The notes under the pieces: generated by a model
What the model was told of the DNA's origin: nothing
The model's database searches: none
The model's input: only the letters and a program-made list of their open reading frames with translations
In this document: positions 1 through 11,070 of the stretch, one piece after another
How positions within the stretch are numbered: position 1 is the first letter of the stretch
Layout: each line of letters begins with the position of its first letter
Translations under genes and position numbers: made by a program
NCBI GenBank assembly: GCA_001510575.1
Contig: LNGK01000001.1
Coordinates: 930,001 to 994,000, forward strand
Length of the DNA: 64,000 nt
Origin: Knoxdaviesia capensis
Taxonomy: Eukaryota; Ascomycota; Sordariomycetes; Microascales; Gondwanamycetaceae
Direction: 5' to 3'

Positions 1-3000
1 GTTCTTCCGGTGGACTCACCAGAGACGAAAGACTGACAAAGAGGGAAAAAAAATGGAACAGCCGGTGATGCAGCATTTCCGGAGCGGCCAACCCAGGACG
101 AGAAGAGCCACGCTGGGAGGGTTCGTGGTGGAGGGTGGTGGTGTAAGTGGATTTGCTGTGGTCTTGGGGTTTTAGTGGGGGACAAAAAAAGGCGAAATGT
201 GATGGGCGGATGAAGAATCCAGCTGTCCCCCTCCCCTCCACTCTTCTTTTGCATCCAAAAAGGACAATGCAACGACCCTTATCAAAAAACCTTATGTCCA
301 CCCGGCTTCCCCTCTTGAGAAGAAGCCCCGGAACGAAAGGGGTTCGTTGAAGAAGCCTGCGAGCCTGGATCGGCCGGTGATTTGCCCTGGTGACGGCGAG
401 TTGAGGTCATGTCCTGGGAGTAAGCAGCGGGCCAGTCGGTGTAGGCGGTATGGCGTTAGGTGATCGGCGGGCGAGGAAGGCTGGACGAAACGGGCTACGC
501 CTGCGTGAAGGCGCTTAGCCGAACGGGGCCAGCCAGGCCGGACGTGCCGGAGCCCTCCCGACGGAATACACAACGTTTCGGTGACTGGGGAGAAAGAGCT
601 GCCGGGGCGATGTGATGAACGTGTCGGTGCTCGGGACGTGCCAGACTGGATGTTGAGAGGGTCTGCATCGACAGCGAGGAGGCCCGAGAGGGGGCCCGGC
701 GATGCCTTGACGAACAGGCTGAGAGGAGTGTGTGGATACGCAGCCCCAAGCTGTCTGGCTGGCTGGGGACATGCTCCGGAGAACCACGCTGCCAGTCCCA
801 GAGATTTCTGAATGCCGGCCTCTCCCTCCCGCCACCGTCATGCCACGTTTCTTCAGTGCCAGGGACGAAGGCAGCCAGCCGTATCAACGACCCAGTTTCG
901 GTGCCATCAGGGCATGTACTACTGTAGAACGATATGTCCCAGCTAGCCACCGAAAAGGGCCCCCTTTCTTTCCAAAGACAGGGAGGATTACTTACCTACA
1001 GTTGTTCACCTCATCACCCTCTCACAGCCACACCCACCCTCGCTCACTCTCACTAGCTGGAAATATGCCCACCCCAACCCAGACCATTCTTCCATGCTTC
1101 TGGGAGGGGTGGTTTGCCAGGCTGACCGACGGCCGGTCCTCAGCGTTGGGTTCGTTTATCCATTCCGTCGGATCCATATGAAAAAAGAAACCCAGGGCCG
1201 GGGGGTGGTTCAGAGGAAGAGAGACCCCCTTTCCCCCCAAGTTCCATTTTCTTTTCTTCCCAGCGGAAGAAGCCTTCCCAGAAGAGGCATCAAGATACTG
1301 GTGCCATGTTTGCGTAATCTGCAGTCGTAGGCGAAGAGCGACTAGCCGGACTAGCCTGCCTCCCGATTCCACTCTGGCGGGCGCGGCCAGCGGCGTGGAT
1401 CCACGATTCTTGGGCGTCTTTGGCTACGGGAGTGTGCAGGCTGATATCAGGACCTTGGGAGATGCAGCCATGTGCACGTTGCTATTGGAGGACGGGCGAT
1501 GGAGGGGGCTCTTCGCGCTACGGATGCACGGAGAGTACGCTCGCTCGTTCGTTCTCTGCGGACAACCAAGCCCAACGGGAGGCCTGGAAAACCACCCACG
1601 GCGATGAGTTGATACGAGGTGGTGCAGATGAGGACTAACGTGGGACCGAGAGGGGAGATAAGGGATACATCGCCATGAGTGGCTGGGAAGCCTGGAAAGC
1701 CGTGAGTCCCCATGGAGGAGGATGCATTACAGACCGGTGATATGAGCTCAATACCTCTTGGGTACTCGTATACGGTCTCTTAAACTCGCTTCTGCTCACG
1801 CCCAGCCTTACCAAAGCCCGGATTGGCCTGACCTACGGACCTGGGACCTCGCACGCAGGGTGGACACAAACTAGAGTGAATAGGGGATACAAGCCGACAG
1901 GACACATGAAAAGGGTGCACATGTAAGTGACACATCAGGTCTAGTCCCGGGTTGTTCAAGTGGCCCGGGCTAGTAGTCAACAGGAGCCCGTATTCAGGTA
2001 ACGAGGCCAAGCTGTGATACATTAGGGGCTGACCGGTATTTCCAAATTACGAATGAGTGGAAGCAGACGAGAGAAAGACGGAAAGAGTCCCGGTGTGTAG
2101 GGGAGAGCGAGAGCTGGGCGTTAAACTCTGACGGTCTTCCCCGGCCGTGGTGCGGGAAATGCTCCCAGCCCGGAGATACATACAGCAGGAAGCAGTTAGC
2201 TACCAAGTGGACACAGGACAATAGGTATCAAAGCAGAGACCCAGCGTTCAGGAACCCGCAGGCTGGCAAACTGCTTCCAAGCAACCCAGAACCCGGCAAC
2301 CCGGCTCGGAGTGCTCGGGCCCCCGGCCTGCAAGTTGGGGGGGACTGGCCATGAACCTCAATTCCGGAATCACGTTTGGCCCTGGACGTACGTCTCCTCC
2401 CTCGCGGTCTGGGAGGGGATACTGCTAATAGAGGGATGAGCTGATCACATCGTTGCTTGTACGAGGATGTACTTCTGTCCCTGAGTCGCATAGGCTCCGA
2501 CGACGTGGCTTGCACAGTGAGATGGGAGAGGGACCTGGAATACACCACTGGCACTCGCAAATACCTGTTATCTGCCCCTTCTGATCTTCGTCCCTCCGTT
2601 TGAGTCTCCCTTTCGCTCCCGGCTGGTTGGGTGCGCTTCGGAAGCTGGCTGGTGGAGCCTCCCCTGTTCCCGCATATCTTGGTGCGTCTGCGTCTTTCGC
2701 TGTTCAGTGATTTCGGGTCCCTGGCCCGGGGAGGGGGGAATGGGAACTATTTAAGTGCAGGACTAGACGGTTGGGAGTCGTGAGGTTTGTCTGATCTGTT
2801 TGTAATTGACTATGTTTCCCCTCGGATGTTGAAAGTGAAGCTCGCCCCCATAGGCCCGCGTCTCATGCCATCATCCACGAAGCAGCAGCATGACCCAGCT
2901 CCCAGGTTCTCGAAGATAACACCAGCTCTCACATACAACCAGGAGCCGAGCTGAGAAGAGAAATAAACCCCCCACAATCCTTGGGTCAACTTCTGGAGTA

Positions 3001-4645
3001 CTCCGTAGACTGTAATCCTGAGCCTGGGAGGTGGCAATTGTGTTGGTTGGAGATATGCCAGCATTACACCCCTGCACCCAGGATATGATTGGCATGAACA
3101 GTTCACATTGTCTGCAACGGAGACCCGCTGGGTGGTCCGTGATCGAGCTCTGCTCTTGGAGAATTTGCCGTTGCCAGCGTCGTAGCATCTATCATAGCTC
3201 ATAGCTTGCTGGAGAGATTAGGGGTATACAGTACTGACAACCGCATATCATATGTTTCGGCCACTACAAACAACGCGTGGAAAGATGTTTCCTCTCCAAG
3301 CCTGTTCTGCGTGGAGAATGGAGACTGGAGAGAATAACCACAGGCCCTCTCTTCACTCGGTGGGATGAGTCCCCCGTACTGTACTGTACAGTAGATGGAC
3401 GCAGAAACCGCACCCTCACGCAAGCTACTTGTCACGACGCCTCGAAATGAGCAAAGCCTCCCACTGACTGTCAACAGCAAAAGCCCCCCTGTCCGGGAAC
3501 CCAGCGCCAACCCGGGCCCGCAGCAAATGATGCTGCTCGCTTTTGCACCTGTACCGGGGGACCGTTTCCGGAGTAGTCCTGGAGGTCTGAAGCCAGCTGA
3601 ATGGAAAAGGCGACAGACACAAAAAGCCCCCCCAGGTTTCCCAATTTCGTGGTGGTTCATTGGCTAGGCCCGCCGTCTTTATTCTGCCCGGGGTCCCGGC
3701 TTCTTCGAGCTGCTTGGACAGTGTGATTGTAGCAGGGTCAGCTTGGGGCGTTGGGGCAAGGTGGGTACAGTTCAGCCTGCAGCGTGGGTATTTCGGTGTC
3801 ATTCTGGTGATGATGGCTATGGCATGACTCGGCACACAATCTGGACGAGAGATTGTGACCGGTGATGTTTGCTGTAAGTGTTCGTACATCTCTACACGGG
3901 GTTAACGGGAGGCACGATAGTGATAGTCCAGTCTCCAGAAAGAAAAAGCAAAATTACAGGAGTTCTCTTCACGATAAATAAACCACAGACGCCACAAGTA
4001 AGATGCCTAGCAGATTGACAAGACACATTGGCATCAGACATGAATCACTGGCAGAAGGTCGAAGGAAAGAAATAACACCGCCGACTCAGGAGGAGGCCAT
4101 AGAACCTTGTACCTTAGTAGCCACAGCCTATACTGTAGAGTCTTTTCTACACTTTTTGGGGCGGTATCGGCATGTTTCCCCGAATCCTCTGGTGCTGACA
4201 GAAAATACAATTGTAATAAAAAGATGGAGAAGAAGAAGCAGAATGTAAAAAGTGACAGGAGAACAACTTTGGCCCGGATCGAAACAGATTGGCTGAATGT
4301 TCAGTCCGCGTGTGTAGCATATCACCTTTTACCTCCGTACCTCCGTTGCTATAAAATCGGTCGAGCCCAGTTCCTTGCATCTTTTTTTTCTTGCCCTCTT
4401 ATTTTATTCCGCCGTTGTAACGTCAAATCCGAGGTCATGGAGGCGATCAGTACCAGAAAACCGCAAAAACAGGGACTCAGAAGACGCTGGCCTTTGCTGG
4501 GGGGTGGGTGTGTGTGTGGGTGGTTCAGCCCGCCCAGCTAGTTTTACCTCTGCCCCCGACACCGCGCGACAAACCGCGTGAAATTGACCAGGGCAGGCCA
4601 GGGCCAGAAGGGAAGGGAAAAGGGCCTGAAGAGCCGGGGGCTGAA

Positions 4646-4652
4646 AGAGAGA

Positions 4653-4683
<31 letters not shown>
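4646..4683. repeat. (GA)n microsatellite
   Basis: Nearly pure GA dinucleotide run, interrupted once by GGG near its left end. It lies inside a 205-codon minus-strand open frame that I take to be spurious because the repeat supplies part of its length. Confidence 0.9.
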
Positions 4684-4688
<5 letters not shown>

Positions 4689-6245
4689 GAGGATGTGGCC
4701 CATTACAGTAGCATTGTACGATATACGACGCTGCACCAGCTGTGAGTGGAAAATCCGCTGCAGCACGACGACACCACCCTGGAACCATGTCAGGGTCGCA
4801 TTCGGTAAATGCTGCTGGACCCAGAGAAAGGCTGAAAAGGACACAACAGCACCTCGTAGGCGCGACTCCGTGTGTAAGAGGAGACCGGTGAGTCTGTGAG
4901 AATATGACAGACGGCGGCGGCGGATTTGAAATGGGGAGACGGACAGTGGAAAAGGAGAAAGAGTGAGAAAAAAAATAGGAACAAAAGCCACACACGCGTA
5001 GCGAGAGAGACCCAAACGCACAGGAGTGATGTATCACTTTTTGGGAATCCAGGTTGCCTTGTAGCCATCTTGGAGGGCCTTGGACCGTCACCTATCTGAG
5101 CCCGCGCGCGCCCGCACGTAAGCCATCGTTTCTTTTCGTTCCTTTTTCCTCCCCCATTCATAACGCGTGTCCCGGATACTGAGCCTGCACTAGATCACGA
5201 GTGGTCAGCTCGAGAGGACTAGGGGAAGTGGTCTGGGAGAATTAACTGGGAATCAGGGGGGAAACACAGGAAAGAGGGAATACGATAAGATGAGGAGAAA
5301 AAAGAGGATTCGCACCACCAACAGCCAAGACCCTGAAAAAAAAAAAAAAGAAAAAAAAAGGAAATATGACAGGAGGCTCAGACAGACGTAAATTGTGACA
5401 GACATTACTCACCGACTGAAGCGTGCGGGCATGAGAGAAAAGAAACCAGAGAGACCCCATATCAGAAGAGACACGGCGTTGTGGGCAGACCGAGACACAC
5501 AGGCGTATAACGCATCTGATACTGGACGTGGCTGTCCACGGTGGCAGACCATGGATGGATAATCGGTGGGAAGAAACATGCAGCCGGCAGAGGATGTGGC
5601 TTGTTTACTGCCATGAGCCGAGCTAGAATAGAAGACTTCCACGGCGAGTGTATGTGTCCGAATTCGCGAAGTCTGGATGTATGTGAGAATCTGGTGTCGG
5701 AGATTGGGAGAAACGAGCCGTGGACATTTCCGGATCTTGAGAGGAGGTATGGGAAGAGTTTTTTTTCGCTCTACCAGCCCATTTAGAGGCCCGGGGAACG
5801 CACATCCACGGTGAGGGCACGCCACTTGAAGCTAGCACACCGGAGAACGAGAGGCGGCCAGCCATGCCGGGGAACTTTCACGACGGTTCCGCGCTGGCCG
5901 GTTACACACTGACTTGCTGATATACTGTATATGTCCGGTACACACACACTTCTCCCGCTTGAAGTAACCACATCGCCACCTCCCCGCAGGATTCGCTGGT
6001 TCCCCTCACTCACTGCTGCTGCTGCTTGGCCACCCCCCGCTGAGTGATCCTGCTCTTCTCCCAACGGAAGAAGGCATCTGGATAGGGCTTAGTCCCGGAA
6101 GGAGGGGCTGATGTGAGAGGAGACGAGAATCAAAACGAACACCGGAGGGGAGGGGGAGGGGAGGCCATCTGCGGACGGCTTCTCACTAGTATCCGTCGTA
6201 CAAGAGCGAGACAGGGCGGGCGGCCGAGACAAAACGACAACGCAT

Positions 6246-6265
6246 ACACACACACACACACACAC
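6246..6265. repeat. (CA)n microsatellite
   Basis: About ten uninterrupted CA units in otherwise unstructured intergenic sequence. Confidence 0.9.
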
Positions 6266-7143
6266 CTAGACAAACAAACAAGCTTCGTTGTGAGTGAGGT
6301 CTGTTTGTGTGTAGGTGTGTAGCTTCGCGGAGCGGTCTGGTAGATGCTGACCCGGATTTAAGCACCGACCGGCTGTTTGCCTGTAGGATGGATGCTACTG
6401 GGGAGAGAGAGACATCCGGCAGTGGTACCCTATCGACACGGAGCATACCCATTCCTGACATACCATACCTACGCACAACGGTAGTGGTGGCGCATATGAT
6501 TGTTCACTCTTGCTCTGTGTGAACCGCAAGGTGACTGGTGCGAGCCAGACCGGAGGGGGGTGGCGTGCCGGGAGAGCTCAGGCGTGTCCTCAAGCCCTCT
6601 CTCCTCCCAGTCTGATGGTGGAGGGGGTCTGGGGTTAAAGCATGACTGTACAGTATAGTAGGGCCCGGAAAGAGTAAAATACAAGAAAAACCAATTCCCA
6701 AATCCCAGACCAGTGGTACACCGCAAAAGTGTCCAGTTGCATGTGTCCAGTCCACGCAACCTCTTCAATTGAGATAGACACCTTACCCTACATATTATAT
6801 TGGGCTCCATAATTTACCTTTCTGGTAGGGCCTTGTTTTTCTTTTTTAGTATAAGGAAATTTTATTATTCTGCTATTATTATTATTGTCATTTTTTTGGT
6901 TATATGGGTGGGTGCAGTGCATGTCGTGTAGGGAACAGGGACGCGGACCCAACCTGAACAAGCCAGCATAAAACCTGAGGCTTGTCCCGTCGATCTGGAT
7001 TTTCCGGGGAGTAAGACACAGAGAGCGAGGAAAGAAGAGAGAGAGAGAGAGGATAGGGAGAGGGAGAGGGAGGGATGCATGGAGACTGACATACTACCCT
7101 AACCTTCATACATGCAACTCGGTCCTTTCTATTGTCGTTTGCC

Positions 7144-7170
7144 GTGTGTGTGTGTGTGTGTGTGTGTGTG
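7144..7170. repeat. (GT)n microsatellite
   Basis: About 13 GT units, followed by a CT-rich tract that leads into the zinc-ribbon gene at 7502. It may lie in the promoter or untranslated leader of that gene. Confidence 0.9.
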
Positions 7171-7501
7171 CGTCTGTCTCCAAACATATATATCTCGTGT
7201 GTTCCCTTAGCTCTCGTTTCTGTCTCCATCTTCTCTCTTCTTCTCTTCTCACTCTTTCCCTCCTCTCCATCCATCTTCCTTCTTTGATACCCAGACACTT
7301 CCTGTCTACTCGACTCTATCCCCACTGCCTCTCTCATCTTCAGCCACGCCTCCCCCAGAACCAACCTGCCACTCTCACCACGGTTTATCCCTGAACCTTC
7401 ACCTCACATCTCCTCCACCCAGCGGACCTTACCACGCGAGCTCAACCATCGCCACAGTCCCGACGACAAACCTCCTCCTGCAAAGATCACCACACCCGGA
7501 C

Positions 7502-8049
7502 ATGGCTTCTCCAGACCACTCTAAGAAGGCGCCCGAGCCCAAGCCTGTGAACCATGTAAGTTCTCCGTCCTGTTCTGTTTGGCGCGAAGACAATCCCAAA
7601 AAAGAAAGTGAAGAAGTCAAGGCCAGAGGAATTGGAAATGTCCCCCTCCATTCTGATGATCCCCGTCGTGTTTGCTTCGTCAATTGCCAATTCCGTTTCC
7701 CGTCACTTGACACATCTCGCCTCATTCCATCTCCCCTCGCCGTCCCACCCCCTCCAAACAATCCTTTCCGGCTTTCCCAGCCCTACGCAAATTGCAAAGA
7801 AAAAAATGCCCATCCAGACACATTCCCCTATCCCCCGTTTGCCGCCCAGGAAAAAAAAAGACAACCAACACAGAGGCCCTGCAACCCACCAATGACTCCC
7901 GGTTGACTGACCCAAACTTCTGCTACCTGCGGTATCGTACACAGGGAAACGTGCCGGGTAAACGCTGCCCCAAATGCCTGGAAGATGGCAAGGAAATCTG
8001 GGTCACGCCCGGACGGCACTGCGGGATCTGCGGCACAGCCGTCGATTGA
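7502..8049 (+). CDS. Small zinc-ribbon protein, two exons, 52 residues
   Basis: Exon 1 is 7502-7555, starting at an ATG after a pyrimidine-rich leader and encoding a Lys/Pro-rich tail of 18 residues. It ends on a codon border at a GTAAGT donor. Exon 2 is 7945-8049, after an ACAG acceptor with a CTGAC branch-like site about 35 bases upstream. The joined product carries CPKC (residues 26-29) and CGIC (44-47), spaced to bind one zinc ion, with a conserved-looking core IWVTPGRHC between them. The role is unknown: the fold suggests a small zinc-binding knuckle, possibly for protein or RNA contact. The 389-base intron is long for this genome, and it could hide a further small exon. Both exons are too short for ordinary gene finders. 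The call rests on the cysteine pattern plus phase-compatible splice sites, and the zinc function is inferred. Confidence 0.65.
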
Positions 8050-9944
8050 AAGCGTGCTTGAACCCGTGGATACGGGATTTTGTTTCGGGGGTTCATTTCT
8101 CCTTCACACTTGTGTCGTGTGTGATTTTCTCTCTTCTTGCTCTAGATCTGCCTGTTTCTCGTGATGTATTTCTTGCTTCTTTTGGTTTCTTATCTTTTCT
8201 TATTCCCCCCCAAAGTACTGCTATTTAATCTCCCCCCGGCTTGTTCGTCCTGGGATCTTTCTGGGAGAGATTCATTCCCTGACACCCTGCTGTTTTCCCC
8301 TTTCGTTGACTTTCTTCGTCGGTTCAGCTGGTTCTTTTCTTTTTCTTGCTTGTTTTACTGTTTCCCCCCTTTTCCCCCCGTCCCTCTGCCTGTTTTCAAT
8401 GATCAATGAAAGCCTCACGCCCAAGTCATTTCTGTCTGATTTGTTTTTCTCGCTTTTTTGGTATCTTCCAGGGGGAGTTTTGATACTTTTTGCTTTTTGC
8501 CGCTGGTTATAAATTGCTTCTTCTTTTCTTTGACTTTCGGATGGATTTGCTTGCTGGGTCAGTTTTTAGCAGTTCTTGTTTTCTTGGATCTTTTTTCGCG
8601 GTCTTGTTCGCAAATACGAAACCGATGCCAACCTGTTTTTTTTTGGTTCTATCAGCTCGAGACTCTCTTCTTTAAGGCGGTGATTGTGACTGTGGGATAT
8701 GGTCGGGAGCGGCGGGTATTCTGGACGTGTGCAAGTCTCCCTGATTCATGCTTAATCGCCGCCAAGTTGCTCCCTCAGCCTAGGCCTGGGTTCACCACGA
8801 ACGACCGCTCGACAACCGCGAGAATCCTTATCGGGCCCCAGACATGTAGCCGGAGGACTCCCAGGAGCTAAGTGACCCCGTATGATAGACAAAGAAAAAA
8901 AAGATACCGTGATGTGATCCACCACGCAGTCCACGGCATCATCCCTCACGGGACAGGCCTGCATGGGAAGAAGGAGGGCCAACTGACTGCTGCAGCCCGC
9001 ATTCTCATGCAGCCTGTGTGCGGCATGCACGCAGGGAACAAAGCAACCGAGGCGAGTGTGTGTGTGTATGTGTGTGCTGGTAGTATGCGAGCGTCGTCTG
9101 AAAGGGTTTAAACTGCGTCTTGGGAGCTCGACCGTCCCGCCACCCGTTATGCACGAACATGGAATAGACCGGGCTGTGGATGCACGGTGCATGCAGCCAG
9201 AGGTCGCATCAAAAAAAAAAAAAGAAGAAAAAAAAGAGTCAGTTTGAGGAGAGAGAGAAAGAGAGAGGGGTTCGTTCTCTTTGTTGGGTGCCGGCTGTGT
9301 TGGACTTTCGGGGATCGGCGTGCGTCTGGGCTTGAGGGTTAGTACGTCATTCGATGCCTTTTGAGAGGGGAGAGGTGCGTCTCAACTCCGTCGGGTCAAT
9401 AGACAGACAAAGAAAATGTCAGCTTCAAGAGTCCTGCCGGGCCCGTGATACCCTCACCCGGGGACTATGACACGGGCTGTGGTCGCAAAACGGCGCCAAC
9501 CCTAACCATCCATGTCCATGCGAAAGACCTTGCCCACTTCCGACACACCCGCAGATAGTGTAGACACACCCTCTCTGTCCAGTGCAGACAGCTGCTGGAA
9601 TGCGGGTAAACGTCATGAACGCCTATTCCTTCTAGAATGTGGGCCGCGCCCAGATACCACGCCTTGCCTGGGATATCGACGAGAGCGATATGGAGACCTC
9701 CTGATCTCTCTTCCTCCTCCTCTCCCCCTCTCCCCCTCTCCCCTCCTTCTCTCGCTCGCTCTCCACCGGCTTGTCCATGGCCACGTATGATGGCCCTACA
9801 CCCGGCCCGGAACGCGCTGCAGATAGTCTGGGCTCCGCCAGGACCCGAGCGATGGATGTGCTCCACGACGACGCCAGCAGGAAGACGCCAGCAGAGGGCG
9901 CTGTTCACCTGGAGTCTCTCCTATGCTAAGGAATACATGCTATA

Positions 9945-9992
9945 CCGATGTATATATGTACATCGGGACGTGCTTACGCCGTATATATACGG
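9945..9992. repeat. Two adjacent inverted repeats
   Basis: CCGATGTA..TACATCGG forms an 8-bp stem with a 6-base loop (9945-9966). It is followed 12 bases later by CCGTATATATACGG, a perfect 14-base palindrome (9979-9992). Both have AT-rich centres. Either could be a protein-binding site, a fragile cruciform or chance; no gene starts nearby. Confidence 0.7.
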
Positions 9993-10429
9993 ACCGGACT
10001 TGCACAGACGCCACATCCGTATCTCCCTCGTACATGGACCCTCTACCCATACTGCACTATTCATGCATGACTCCGTATGGGTGAGCCTGTAGTGTGTGCC
10101 TGTGTGGCTCCTGTACACCCCTTCCTCCACCCGCTGTCCTGCTGGCCGTGCATCATGCACCACTCCATTCAAAGAATGGGTTAGCGAAGGACGCTTAGTC
10201 CACAGGCTGCCCTTGGCCAGCCTTGCCCGGGATGGGAGGTAGTGGAATGCACCAGTCGAGCTTACAGCACGTCCGAGCATTGAGCTGCACTCCCGGCAGC
10301 GAGAATGAAGGGAGCCTCGCTCTTAGGCCATAGAAAGTCTCTAGGGCCGTCGAAATGGCCGAGACGCCATGGGAGTTCAGCCAGGACTGATGCTGCACTT
10401 GTGCTCTACAGCCAGAACGGTGAACTGGT

Positions 10430-10900
10430 ACTTACGAACCCTTAACGCAAGTATACTTCTCTTTAAACCAGCACATAGGCAAGTGTCTTAGGACAACTAG
10501 GGTTAGAGGCGCCGGTGGCCTGCCTTTTGCCAGCTTGAATCTGATAATGAACCCGAGAGATATAGGTAAATTTGCAGCCTCTCGTTCTTTCGACTATCAA
10601 GAGACACTTTTGCTACCTTAAGCTTTCTGATAGGACTATTTTAGAATAAACCCTCAGAATATCAGTAGATTTATAGCCTCGTATTTTAAATTAGTAGTAA
10701 GAGAAATAGATAAAAAGAAGCTATCTTAAGAATCTCCTCCCTCTAAATACTTTATCTTTCGTTAAGAGTCCTGATGTTAGAGAAGCCTCTACGATGACTA
10801 TCATGGACACCAAAGCAAGGAAGGGCGAAGAGCAAATGCAGATATTCCTGCCTGCCCTTCTGTCTTCCTAGGATACATAAATACTGATCTTGTCTCTTCT
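10430..10900. other. AT-rich island, possible decayed mobile element
   Basis: Base composition drops sharply in G+C compared with both flanks, with many TA steps and stop codons in all frames. This is what old transposon copies look like in ascomycetes after repeat-induced point mutation. I found no terminal repeats or transposase motif, so the assignment is inference only. Confidence 0.3.
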
Positions 10901-10912
10901 TCTATTTCTAGC

Positions 10913-11070
10913 CGACTTGAGAGCAAAGTTGCATAACCAGTACATGTCCGATGTCACTGACGCCTTGTGTCGAAGTCCAAGAGGTTCATACCAGCAATTG
11001 TGGTGCCTTTCCAAAATGGCTTCATATCCGGGGGTTACACCTAAAGACTTTGTGGTGGAGCAGCAGGAAA
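10913..11070 (+). pseudogene. Possible isolated exon or gene remnant
   Basis: A pyrimidine tract ending in TTTCTAG precedes an open stretch of about 52 codons, which ends at a GTGAGT donor-like site. That combination looks like a single internal exon. About 150 bases further on (11219-11340) another open stretch would encode a short charged helix of coiled-coil type. I cannot connect the two in frame or recognise a family. It may be a decayed gene beside the AT-rich island, or chance. Confidence 0.2.

Larger units (their letters stand above)
1..7501. other. Gene-poor intergenic region with microsatellites
   Basis: I see no reading frame here that looks like a conserved protein. Open frames on both strands are short, overlap each other and often run through simple repeats. 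The stretch holds a GA run (about 4646-4683), a CA run (6246-6265), a GT run (7144-7170), an A-rich tract near 5338-5360, and palindromes of the TACTGTACAGTA type (3382-3393, 6645-6654). The last 350 bases are pyrimidine-rich and are probably the promoter and leader of the zinc-ribbon gene at 7502. Unannotated non-coding RNAs cannot be excluded from sequence alone. Confidence 0.6.

Noticed and set aside
4404..5021. 205-codon minus-strand frame
   Set aside because: Contains the GA/CT repeat and no recognisable domain.
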